Positions 1 to 5,769 are shown, numbered from the stretch's first letter. The stretch is DNA of 6,071 nucleotides from DATKCA01 sp035544675 (GCA_035544675.1 DATKCA010000279.1:1-6071); one strand, 5' to 3'. A program made the numbers and translations. The notes: generated by a model not told the origin, from the letters alone.

Positions 1-1466
1 CGGAGCCGTTCGGCCGCGGCGGTCTGGCCGGCCTCGACCAGCAGCGTGATCTCGTACGCGCGGGCCAGGTCATCGACCCAACGACGCGCCTGACGCTCTT
101 CGAGCGAGGCGAGCGAGGACTCCAGCGCCTCGGCCCTGGCCGGAAAGCTGGAGCGGATGCGAGAGAGCAGCAGCTCATGGCTGCGCTCTTTGCGGGCCAC
201 CCGCAGCGTATCGAGGACGAGGATGTTCGTCGTTCCTTCCCAGATCGGCAGGACCTGAGCGTCGCGCAGGAGCCGCGGCATCGGCCACTCCTCGATGTAG
301 CCGTTGCCGCCGATCAGCTCCATGCATTCCGAGACGCAGGGGACGGCCAGCTTCCCGGTCACGGCCTTGGCGATCGGCGTGAGGATGCGTAAGAGACGCG
401 CGGCCTCCCCGTCGCCGGCGTCGGCGCGGCGGAGGGCATCGACGCAATCGAACGTCAGGAGCAGTGCGCCGAGATGCTCCGCCTCCAGGTCGAGGAGCGT
501 CTCCGCGACCAGAGGGAACTCGACGACGCGGCGTCCGAACGCGCGACGCCGCTCCACATACCAGCGCGCCTCGTGGATGGCGCGACCGATCACCGCCACC
601 GCGGCGACGGCGTTGTAGAGCCGCGACAGGTTCATCATCTCCGCGATGGCGCGAAAGTCGCCGATCTCTTCGGCCGGGGCATCGCGAAGCGTGACCTCGC
701 CGGTCGGCATCGATCGAACGCCGAGCTTCTCCTTGAGACGCTCGATCGTCACGCCGGGGTTGTCCCGGGTGAGAAGCAGGTACGTGCGGATGCCACGGAT
801 CCCTTCCGCCGCTCCTTCCGGTTTCCCGGTCACGAGGACCGCCTGGGCATCGACGTTGGAGCAGAACCACTTCTGTCCGGAGAGAAGCCACGTTGTTCCA
901 TTCCGCCGGGCCGTGGTCTCGTTCGCCGCGACGTCGGAGCCGCCGGCGCGCTCGGTGAGGAACATGCCGCCGGTCCACAGCTGATCCGGATCGGTGCTGG
1001 CCAGATGCGGCACGACGCGCTCGATCTGTTCGCTCGTGCCGTGGCGGGTCAGGACCCGGGCCACGCCATCGGTCATGCAGAGCGGGCAGTAGAGACCCAT
1101 CTCGGCCATGGCGAAGAGATATCCGAGGGCGAAGCTGACGAAGGGCGCCTCGGCGGTGTGCTCGTGCGCCGAGTACTTCATGGCGATCATTCCGGAGCCG
1201 TAGGCGACGCGCTCCATCTCGCGGTAGGAAGGGTGATAGTCGACGCGATTGATGCGGTTGCCGCGCTCGTCGTGCGTGACCAGACGCGGACACTCGCGGT
1301 CGGCGGTCTGCGCGCGGGGCGCCACATACGTCGCGGCGCGTTCACCCATCGAGACGAGCTGCGGCTCGGCCCAATGCCAGGCCCGATCGTCCAGCGCCCG
1401 GCGGCACAGGCGCTGGAAGTGCGGCGAGGCTTCCCAGTACGAAACGCCGGGCGGAGCGGGAATCAT
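1..1466 (-). CDS. AidB-like acyl-CoA dehydrogenase family protein (C-terminus beyond window)
   Basis: A flavoprotein of the acyl-CoA dehydrogenase superfamily; the reading frame stays open from the ATG at 1466 to the window edge, giving 488 codons. Family landmarks appear in order: an N-terminal helical region with a 'RINRVDYHPSY' segment (about residues 70-80), CPLCMT (127-132), the flavin-contact motif TERAGGSDV (171-179), the beta-domain segment SGQKWF, then GGNGY (386-390) and IWEGTTN (408-414), where E410 lies in the EG motif typical of the C-terminal domain. The roughly 540-residue E. coli AidB has the same order and a similar N-terminus, so about 50 residues are probably missing. AidB binds FAD and DNA and belongs to the alkylation response, but most members of this branch have no tested substrate, so repair or fatty-acid roles are both possible. 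The start lacks a Shine-Dalgarno site and follows a -10-like box. I am sure of the superfamily and fairly sure of the AidB-type branch. Confidence 0.9.
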   Translation of the reverse strand, partial: MIPAPPGVSYWEASPHFQRLCRRALDDRAWHWAEPQLVSMGERAATYVAPRAQTADRECPRLVTHDERGNRINRVDYHPSYREMERVAYGSGMIAMKYSAHEHTAEAPFVSFALGYLFAMAEMGLYCPLCMTDGVARVLTRHGTSEQIERVVPHLASTDPDQLWTGGMFLTERAGGSDVAANETTARRNGTTWLLSGQKWFCSNVDAQAVLVTGKPEGAAEGIRGIRTYLLLTRDNPGVTIERLKEKLGVRSMPTGEVTLRDAPAEEIGDFRAIAEMMNLSRLYNAVAAVAVIGRAIHEARWYVERRRAFGRRVVEFPLVAETLLDLEAEHLGALLLTFDCVDALRRADAGDGEAARLLRILTPIAKAVTGKLAVPCVSECMELIGGNGYIEEWPMPRLLRDAQVLPIWEGTTNILVLDTLRVARKERSHELLLSRIRSSFPARAEALESSLASLEERQARRWVDDLARAYEITLLVEAGQTAAAERL

Positions 1467-1472
1467 GGGGGA

Positions 1473-1478
1473 AGTCTA
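1473..1478 (-). promoter_or_regulatory. Candidate -10 box for a leaderless dehydrogenase transcript
   Basis: On the minus strand TAGACT fits TAnnnT and is separated from the ATG at 1466 by six bases, so transcription would begin at or next to the A of the start codon. There is no purine-rich ribosome site in the gap (only C/T bases). No convincing -35 hexamer is visible at the usual distance. The call rests on spacing and on similar boxes before other starts in this window. Confidence 0.4.
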
Positions 1479-1522
1479 ATGCGGGGCGCGAGCGGTTCGA
1501 GCGCGACCTCTCCAGCCGGTAG

Positions 1523-1540
1523 AAAAATTGACCTTTGGTC
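1523..1540 (-). terminator. Weak candidate terminator on the minus strand (short hairpin plus T5)
   Basis: Read on the minus strand, a 4-bp stem GACC-AAA-GGTC is followed by AA and then TTTTT. A stronger GC hairpin (1546-1560) lies just upstream in the same direction. If kinase transcription continues past its stop codon it would cross the convergent small gene antisense and could stop here, before the dehydrogenase gene. The stem next to the T-run is short, so intrinsic termination is only a possibility. Confidence 0.25.
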
Positions 1541-1545
1541 TCTCT

Positions 1546-1560
1546 CCGAGGGAGCCTCGG
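1546..1560 (+). other. Small GC hairpin just before the GxxExxY start
   Basis: CCGAGG-GAG-CCTCGG forms a perfect 6-bp stem with a 3-nt loop, extendable by wobble and C-G pairs into the following G-run. The right arm and the G-run at 1559-1563 are the only purine-rich sequence before the ATG at 1567, so folding could hide the ribosome site. The same dyad read on the minus strand belongs to the candidate termination region. The structure is seen; its role is inferred. Confidence 0.4.
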
Positions 1561-1566
1561 GGGACG

Positions 1567-1983
1567 ATGAACCACAGAGTCACAGAGAACGCAGAGAGGA
1601 GCGGAGAGGTCATTGGTGCGGCCATTGAGGTGCATCGCGCGCTTGGACCTGGATTGCTGGAGTCTGCGTATTCAGAATGCCTCTATCGCGAGATGATGTT
1701 TCGCGGGATTCCCTGCTGCAGACAGGTGGCGTTGCCGCTGGAGTATCGTGGTGTGACGCTCGAGTGCGCGTACAGGGTCGACTTCGTTGTGGATTCGTCT
1801 CTCGTCGGGGAGCTGAAAGCGGTGGCGGCGATCGAGCCTGTGCATGAAGCGCAGTTGTTGACGTACATGAAGCTCGGCCGGTGGCCTCTCGGTCTGCTGA
1901 TCAACTTCAACGTCCCTCTGCTGAAGGACGGTGTTCGCCGCCGGATCCTCTCTGTGGAACTCATGGCCCGCGCCAGTTCGTGA
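1567..1983 (+). CDS. GxxExxY family protein (PD-(D/E)XK nuclease-like fold)
   Basis: A 138-residue protein of the GxxExxY family, related to the PD-(D/E)XK nuclease superfamily. The defining motif G29-LL-E32-SA-Y35 sits in 'RALGPGLLESAYSECL', preceded by the characteristic 'VIGAAIEVH' helix. A nuclease-like core follows: D72 in 'YRVDFVVD' and E82-x-K84 in 'VGELKAV', the expected D...ExK arrangement, so the catalytic set looks intact. Length fits the family. A TTG at 1528 would add 13 residues, but the ATG at 1567 matches where the family normally begins. The first ten or so codons (residues 2-11) lie inside the ACCACAGAGTCACAGAG repeat also found at 4599-4696. Codons ending in T (CGT, GTT, TCT, CTT) look more frequent than in the neighbours, hinting at a different origin. 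The 3' end overlaps the kinase gene by 23 bp, tail to tail. The biological role and substrate of this family are not established. Confidence 0.88.
   Translation: MNHRVTENAERSGEVIGAAIEVHRALGPGLLESAYSECLYREMMFRGIPCCRQVALPLEYRGVTLECAYRVDFVVDSSLVGELKAVAAIEPVHEAQLLTYMKLGRWPLGLLINFNVPLLKDGVRRRILSVELMARASS
1571..1608 (+). repeat. Partial copy of the ACCACAGAGTCACAGAG repeat, inside a gene start
   Basis: This stretch aligns without gaps to 4658-4695, with 32 of 38 positions identical and the first 17 identical. Here it is single-armed, not palindromic, and begins two bases after the ATG of the GxxExxY gene, encoding NHRVTENAER. Repeats of this CACAGAG type are common in several environmental phyla, often beside this gene family; that last point is from memory, not tested here. 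Confidence 0.75.
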
Positions 1984-4498
1984 CCACGCTCAGCGGCGGC
2001 GACGACGGATTCAGCTGCGGCGTCCCGATCAGGAAGTTGCCGTCCGGCGCGACGTCATACACGCTCGACTGAATCGGGAAGAGCGGCTGCGCGCGGCCGG
2101 GGCGGAGCTCATCGCCGGACACCGCGATGCTGACCGCCATCAGCTGATCCTGCGTCAGATTGATGTAGTACAGCTCCCGGCCGTCGCGGCGCCACACCGG
2201 AAAGTTGCCGCGGTCCGTGGATATCTGCCACTTCCGCCCGGGCGCCGGGAACGACGTCACGTAGATCTGCCACGACCCGCTCTCCATCGACTCGTACGCG
2301 ATCCACCGGCCGTCCGGCGAGATGCTTCCGTTCGCCTCCGGCGCGCGCGAGTTGAACAGCGGTCGCGGCGGGCCGGGCGGCGAGATCGGCACCATGCTGA
2401 TGTCGAACCCCGTTCCCGGCTCCTCGGTGCTGAAGATGGCGTACTTCCCGTCGGGCGAGACATCCGTGATGTAGTGCTGTCGCGCGGCGTTGGTGAGGCG
2501 CACCGGATCACCCTGCGACGGTTTCATGTAGAGGTTGGGCGGACTGTCCACCGCCGCGCTGTAAACGATCGAGTCATCGCCCGCCCACTCCCCCATCGCT
2601 GCCCAGAACTCGAATGTCATCCGCGTCTCCGTTCCACGCTCGAGGTCCAGCACCCACACGGAATTCATCGGGTTTGAATACGCCAGCAGAACGCGCCGGC
2701 CATCGCCCGAGAAACGTGCCCGGTTGATCGGCCCCGGCTTGCCGATCGAGGCGATCGTGCGTCCCGCCCGATCCACCGTGCTCAGGGTGGAAATGGTGAC
2801 CGCGCCCGCTTTTCGATAGATGAGCGTGCCGTTCTCGGATACCGACACCGGCGTGCGCAACGGACCGGACTCTTCGAGCCCGTCGTCGATGATGGTTGGC
2901 GTCCCGCGCAACTCCAGCCTGTCTACGTCGAGCTCCTGGGCCACGAGCGCATGGCCTCGGAAATAGAAGAGGTAGCCGTTCCCATACATGGCGCGCGTTC
3001 GATCAGGCATAGGACCGGTCGCCAGGATCCGCTTGCGGACGCGCGAGTCGAGAGACCCGACGTAGATCCCGTTCGCATCGCCGGTGCCCATCGAGGTGTA
3101 GAGAAAATGACGGCCATCGGGGAGGAACCATGGCCAGATGTGGAGCTTTTGTCCGTTCTCGAGCGTGGTGATCGGAACGTGCGTTCCACCCTCGGCCGAG
3201 CCCCGGTGCAGCGGACCCTCACTGAGCGGCGCAAACACGATCTCACTGTCGCGATTCCATGTCGCTCCGCCGGCGATGTTGCCGAGGCCGTCTGCGATGG
3301 TGCGGATGCTGCCATCCGTCGTGTCCAGTCGCTTCATGGCCCTGCCGGCGTAGAAGCCGACGTGCCGTCCGTCGGGCGACCAAAATACGAAAGCGGCGCC
3401 CTCCGTCCCCGCCAGAGGCGTCGTCGTCTCCGAATCGAGCGAGCGAAGCCAGAGCTTCGCCGGCTCGTCCAAACCGCCGGCGCGGAAGACGATCCTCCGT
3501 CCGTCCGGCGAGATCGCGGCCGTGCCCGAGATGTTCGTCCCCGGCGGCGGAGCGATGGTGAAGCGGATCGGCTCGGGCGGCACGGGGCGCGAGCGCCAGT
3601 GATAGAACGCGCCCGCGGCGAGTGCGGCGGCGAGAAGCGCCGCGGCCGCCCATGCCAGCGTTGCCTGTTTCAGCTTCGATGGCGCGGCCGCTTCTCCCGA
3701 GGCCATCCAGCGCAACGTCATCGCCACGTCATGAGCGCTCTGAAACCGGCTGGCCGGATCTTTCTCCAGACAGGCGCGGACCACGCGCTCGAGCGCGGGA
3801 GGCGTGACCGGCTGCAGCTCCGAGATCGGCCGCGGCTCCCCGCCGACGATCGCCGCGATGAGGCTCGTGCGCGTCTTTCCGCTGAACGCGCGCGTGCCCG
3901 TCGTCATCTCATAGAGGAGGACGCCGAGCGCGAAGATGTCCGTGCGCGCGTCGGCCGGCTGCCCTTCCAGCTGCTCGGGAGCCATGTACTGAAACGTCCC
4001 GACGATCGCGCCCTCCTCGGTCAGCGGCCTCTGCTCCGTGGCTTCCAATGCCCCGGGAACCACGGGCTGGCTCTTGGCCAGCCCGAAGTCGACGAGCTTC
4101 GCGCCGGACTTCGTCAGCATGACGTTGCCCGGTTTGAGGTCGCGATGGACAACTCCGTTCGCATGGGCGAAGGCGAGAGCGTCCGCGATCTGCGCGCCGA
4201 GGCGGAGGACGTCGGCGATCGGCAGACGGCCGCGCGAGAGCCGATCGGCCAGGGACTCGCCGTCGATCAGCTCCATCACCAGGTAATCGGTGCCGTCATC
4301 GTGACCGATGTCGAAGAGCGAGCAGATGTTGGGATGGCTCAGCGAAGAGATGGCGCGCGCCTCGCGCTCGAAGCGCATGCGAACCGCGGCGTTGCTCGCG
4401 AACTCCGCAGGCAGGACTTTGATGGCCACACTGCGGTCGAGACGGGTGTCGCGCGCGCGGTAGACCTCGCCCATGCCTCCCGCGCCGAGGGGAGCCAC
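1961..4498 (-). CDS. Membrane-anchored serine/threonine protein kinase with PD40-type beta-propeller
   Basis: A receptor-like Hanks-type kinase. Numbering from the GTG at 4498 (845 residues): glycine loop GAGGMG (5-10), VAIK lysine K27, helix-C glutamate E46, HRDLKPGN (118-125, catalytic D120), DFG (137-139), APE (173-175) and the conserved D187 and R251; all catalytic residues are present. A single membrane helix lies at about 280-301, followed by a roughly 540-residue extracytoplasmic propeller with repeated PD40/TolB-like motifs such as SPDGRRIVF (330-338), SPDGRHVGF, SPDGKYAIF and SPDGRWIAY. The kinase is cytoplasmic and the propeller probably senses a ligand or protein outside; target and signal are unknown. 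The GTG cuts into the first kinase strand: upstream codons to about 4546 continue as SNGTRLGAYEVV, the normal family N-terminus, so the true start is probably further upstream. The stop overlaps the convergent GxxExxY gene. Confidence 0.93.
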   Translation of the reverse strand: MAPLGAGGMGEVYRARDTRLDRSVAIKVLPAEFASNAAVRMRFEREARAISSLSHPNICSLFDIGHDDGTDYLVMELIDGESLADRLSRGRLPIADVLRLGAQIADALAFAHANGVVHRDLKPGNVMLTKSGAKLVDFGLAKSQPVVPGALEATEQRPLTEEGAIVGTFQYMAPEQLEGQPADARTDIFALGVLLYEMTTGTRAFSGKTRTSLIAAIVGGEPRPISELQPVTPPALERVVRACLEKDPASRFQSAHDVAMTLRWMASGEAAAPSKLKQATLAWAAAALLAAALAAGAFYHWRSRPVPPEPIRFTIAPPPGTNISGTAAISPDGRRIVFRAGGLDEPAKLWLRSLDSETTTPLAGTEGAAFVFWSPDGRHVGFYAGRAMKRLDTTDGSIRTIADGLGNIAGGATWNRDSEIVFAPLSEGPLHRGSAEGGTHVPITTLENGQKLHIWPWFLPDGRHFLYTSMGTGDANGIYVGSLDSRVRKRILATGPMPDRTRAMYGNGYLFYFRGHALVAQELDVDRLELRGTPTIIDDGLEESGPLRTPVSVSENGTLIYRKAGAVTISTLSTVDRAGRTIASIGKPGPINRARFSGDGRRVLLAYSNPMNSVWVLDLERGTETRMTFEFWAAMGEWAGDDSIVYSAAVDSPPNLYMKPSQGDPVRLTNAARQHYITDVSPDGKYAIFSTEEPGTGFDISMVPISPPGPPRPLFNSRAPEANGSISPDGRWIAYESMESGSWQIYVTSFPAPGRKWQISTDRGNFPVWRRDGRELYYINLTQDQLMAVSIAVSGDELRPGRAQPLFPIQSSVYDVAPDGNFLIGTPQLNPSSPPLSVVTNWRGP

Positions 4499-4546
4499 TA
4501 CCTCGTAGGCGCCGAGACGGGTTCCATTGCTGAGACGGGAAGCGAT
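4499..4546 (-). other. Probable in-frame N-terminal extension of the kinase, with non-canonical start
   Basis: The frame remains open upstream of the GTG to a TGA at 4595-4597. The codons just before the GTG read ...LSNGTRLGAYEV, which matches how this kinase family begins (x-G-T-R-L-G-x-Y-E), so this stretch is very likely translated. It contains no ATG, GTG or TTG. The best-placed candidate is ATC at 4544-4546, six bases after a TACAAT box; a CTG at 4562-4564 is the alternative. An ATG-to-ATC change or a base error would also explain it. Starting at ATC adds 16 residues. Confidence 0.6.
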
Positions 4547-4552
4547 GAGTGG

Positions 4553-4584
4553 ATTGTACGGCAGCGTCCGCGAGAGGTTGTCAG
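4553..4584 (-). promoter_or_regulatory. Candidate kinase promoter (CTGACA ... TACAAT)
   Basis: On the minus strand TACAAT (4553-4558) matches five of six bases of the consensus -10, and CTGACA (4579-4584) matches five of six of the -35. The 20-bp spacer is longer than the usual 16-18, which weakens the -35 assignment. The -10 box ends six bases before the ATC proposed as the kinase start, the same distance as the box before the dehydrogenase gene. Confidence 0.4.
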
Positions 4585-4598
4585 AAGTGATACGTCAC

Positions 4599-4696
4599 GC
4601 TCTCTGTGTAACTCTGTGTACTCTGTGACTCTGTGGTGATCTTTTGACCGAGAGATCACCACAGAGTCACAGAGTACACAGAGACCCGCAGAGAGC
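4599..4696. repeat. 98-bp near-perfect palindrome of the CACAGAG repeat family
   Basis: Two 44-bp arms (4599-4642 and 4653-4696) are inverted copies with 40 of 44 positions complementary; the inner 31 bp (4612-4642 with 4653-4683) pair perfectly around a 10-base loop. Each arm is itself built from CTCTGTG-type units about 9-10 bp apart. The element ends exactly where the stop codon of the membrane-protein gene (4697-4699) begins. As RNA it would fold into a very stable hairpin on either strand. No T-run follows in either direction, so it is not a classical intrinsic terminator, but it could stabilise 3' ends or slow polymerase. No target-site duplication is visible at its edges. Confidence 0.92.
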
Positions 4697-5416
4697 CTAG
4701 CTGTCGAACGCCACGCCGCCGATGGAGCGCCGCGGTGGGCGGCCCAGCGGGTCGACGCGGCCGTCGAGCAGCTCGCGCAGGTTCGTCATCTCCAGGAAGA
4801 GATGGCGGTGGCGGATGCAGTGCACCGCGATCGAGAAGAACAGCACCGACAGGACCGCGAAGTAGACGAGCGAGGCCGGAGTGGCCGCCGGCAGTGCGGC
4901 GGGTGCGCCGCCGGCGAAGATCTCCTGCAGCAGGATCAGCGCAAAGAGCGGCAGCGGTAGGAACACCAGTGCGGACAGAAAGCGGCTGGCCTGCACGCGG
5001 AAGTACGGCCGCAGAGACAGAAGGCTCAGCGACACGAAGTATCCGAGGACCAGTGAGCCGACGAAGTGGAGCTCGGTGAGGGTGGCCGAGGACGCGCTCG
5101 CGGCCAGGCGCGACTGCAGAAGGAGCACGGCCGAGAGCGTGGAGATCGCGCCGGTCACCGAGAAGATGGCCAGGAACGCGCCGAACAGGTTGCGCGCCGC
5201 GACCAGGGCGGCCATCCGCAGAAACACCGCCGCGGCGGCCAGACCGGCCACGAGCGCCACCACAATCGCCCACGGCGCGCGGCTGGAGACCCGTTCCGCA
5301 TCGAGCGCGGCCAGAGCGATGCTTTCGCCCTGAAACTGGCGGGCGCTCTCGGCTGCGCCGGTCAACGCCAGGAACAGAAGGAATGCCGTTCCGGAGTAGA
5401 AGAGGACCTTCGGCAT
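4697..5416 (-). CDS. Polytopic membrane protein of unknown function
   Basis: I do not recognise a family. The 239-residue product has about six hydrophobic segments, near residues 4-22, 49-68, 77-100, 113-135, 146-168 and 183-201. A polar loop (23-48) follows the first helix, and a basic C-terminal tail (about 202-239) contains RHRH and RPPRR, suggesting that the tail is cytoplasmic. No catalytic motif, cofactor site or transporter signature is apparent. The first segment could instead be a signal peptide with a cut after the AES region near residue 22-24, leaving five helices. The ATG at 5416 has no Shine-Dalgarno site but follows an extended -10-like box. The gene lies 20 bp after the rof-like gene on the same strand and ends directly at the 98-bp palindrome. 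Long open frame, strong hydrophobic periodicity and spacing make it a real gene. Confidence 0.8.
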   Translation of the reverse strand: MPKVLFYSGTAFLLFLALTGAAESARQFQGESIALAALDAERVSSRAPWAIVVALVAGLAAAAVFLRMAALVAARNLFGAFLAIFSVTGAISTLSAVLLLQSRLAASASSATLTELHFVGSLVLGYFVSLSLLSLRPYFRVQASRFLSALVFLPLPLFALILLQEIFAGGAPAALPAATPASLVYFAVLSVLFFSIAVHCIRHRHLFLEMTNLRELLDGRVDPLGRPPRRSIGGVAFDS

Positions 5417-5423
5417 CGAAGTG

Positions 5424-5432
5424 ATGGTACCA
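5424..5432 (-). promoter_or_regulatory. Candidate extended -10 (TGGTACCAT) before the membrane-protein gene
   Basis: Minus-strand TGG-TACCAT fits the extended -10 form TGnTAnnnT and ends seven bases before the ATG at 5416, implying a transcript with essentially no leader. It lies in the 20-bp gap after the rof-like stop codon, so the gene could be read both from the upstream gene and from its own promoter. A near-identical TGGTACAAT precedes the start at 5770. Confidence 0.4.
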
Positions 5433-5436
5433 GTGT

Positions 5437-5676
5437 TTACTCGTGGTTCTTCATCGAGATGATCTGATCGAGCCGGATCTCCAGCGATCCGGAATCAGAC
5501 TCGAACTTCACGAACTCGGCCCCGTTCGCCGTGTATACGCCGGCGATGGTGCCGCGCTCTTTTTGCGTGACGCCTTCCAGGTCGAACTCCAACTCGACCG
5601 GCGTCCTGTGCATCGCTGCGGCTTCGAGCTCGTCGTGGTAATCGCACGACACAGGCTCGTAACGCTCCTCAGTCAT
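5437..5676 (-). CDS. rof: Rof/YaeO-like Rho-binding antiterminator homologue
   Basis: A 79-residue protein resembling Rof (YaeO), which in E. coli binds the primary RNA-binding region of Rho hexamers and inhibits Rho-dependent termination. The family's opening pattern is clear: 'YEPVSCDYHDELEAA' here against the E. coli 'Y-Q-P-I-N-C-D-D-Y-D-x-L-E' arrangement, and the C-terminal strand 'EIRLDQIIS' matches its 'LRLDKITS'. The size is close to the E. coli protein of about 85 residues, and the acidic N-terminal half suits binding to basic Rho. An ATG at 5712 would add MCISVFREDLRN, but the ATG at 5676 has a ribosome site and gives the family's normal N-terminus. It lies 20 bp upstream of the membrane-protein gene and diverges from the gene at 5770. 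Function is inferred from family resemblance by eye; binding to this organism's Rho is untested. Confidence 0.8.
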   Translation of the reverse strand: MTEERYEPVSCDYHDELEAAAMHRTPVELEFDLEGVTQKERGTIAGVYTANGAEFVKFESDSGSLEIRLDQIISMKNHE

Positions 5677-5686
5677 GTTCCGAAGG

Positions 5687-5693
5687 TCCTCCC
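5687..5693 (-). promoter_or_regulatory. Shine-Dalgarno site deciding the rof start
   Basis: GGGAGGA on the minus strand lies ten bases before the ATG at 5676. It is the only strong ribosome-binding site before a gene start in this window, and it supports that ATG over the one at 5712, which has none. Confidence 0.65.
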
Positions 5694-5748
5694 GAAAGAC
5701 AGAAATACACATTTGGTGCCCGTCCGGCTCGGGAACACCCTCCTCCGC

Positions 5749-5757
5749 TGGTACAAT
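5749..5757 (+). promoter_or_regulatory. Candidate extended -10 (TGGTACAAT) for the gene at 5770
   Basis: TGG-TACAAT combines the extended TGn motif with a hexamer matching five of six of TATAAT. It ends 12 bases before the ATG at 5770, predicting a leader of only about five or six bases. No -35 match is seen 16-18 bp upstream, as is common for extended -10 promoters. The GGGGCG at 5759-5764 is a weak alternative ribosome signal. Confidence 0.45.
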
Positions 5758-5769
5758 CCGGGGCGTCCC

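Noticed and set aside
175..1293. A second minus-strand open frame (372 codons) in another frame of the dehydrogenase
   Set aside because: It is extremely arginine-rich and overlaps the real gene in a different frame on the same strand; typical of high-GC shadow frames.
1528..1566. TTG at 1528 as the GxxExxY start
   Set aside because: It would add 13 residues that do not fit the family's N-terminus, and it lacks a ribosome site; the ATG at 1567 fits better.
474..1628. A plus-strand open frame (384 codons) opposite the dehydrogenase
   Set aside because: The minus-strand frame encodes a full set of acyl-CoA dehydrogenase motifs over the same bases, and the plus-strand product is an unstructured Arg/Gly/His-rich string.
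4587..4598. GTGA-TACG-TCAC dyad upstream of the kinase promoter, operator-like
   Set aside because: Only 4-bp arms with a non-symmetric centre; such dyads are common by chance and no other copy was seen in the window.
2951..4639. A long plus-strand open frame (562 codons) opposite the kinase
   Set aside because: It is Arg-rich, low in hydrophobic structure and has no recognisable motif, while the opposite strand carries every kinase motif; it is a GC-rich antisense shadow.
4599..4696. CRISPR array or intrinsic terminator
   Set aside because: The units are continuous and inverted with no spacers, so not CRISPR; neither strand has a T-run after the stem, so not a classical intrinsic terminator.
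4599..4696. Insertion sequence or MITE with target duplication
   Set aside because: No transposase gene is present and the bases flanking the two ends do not repeat each other; a MITE-like origin remains possible but is not supported by the edges.
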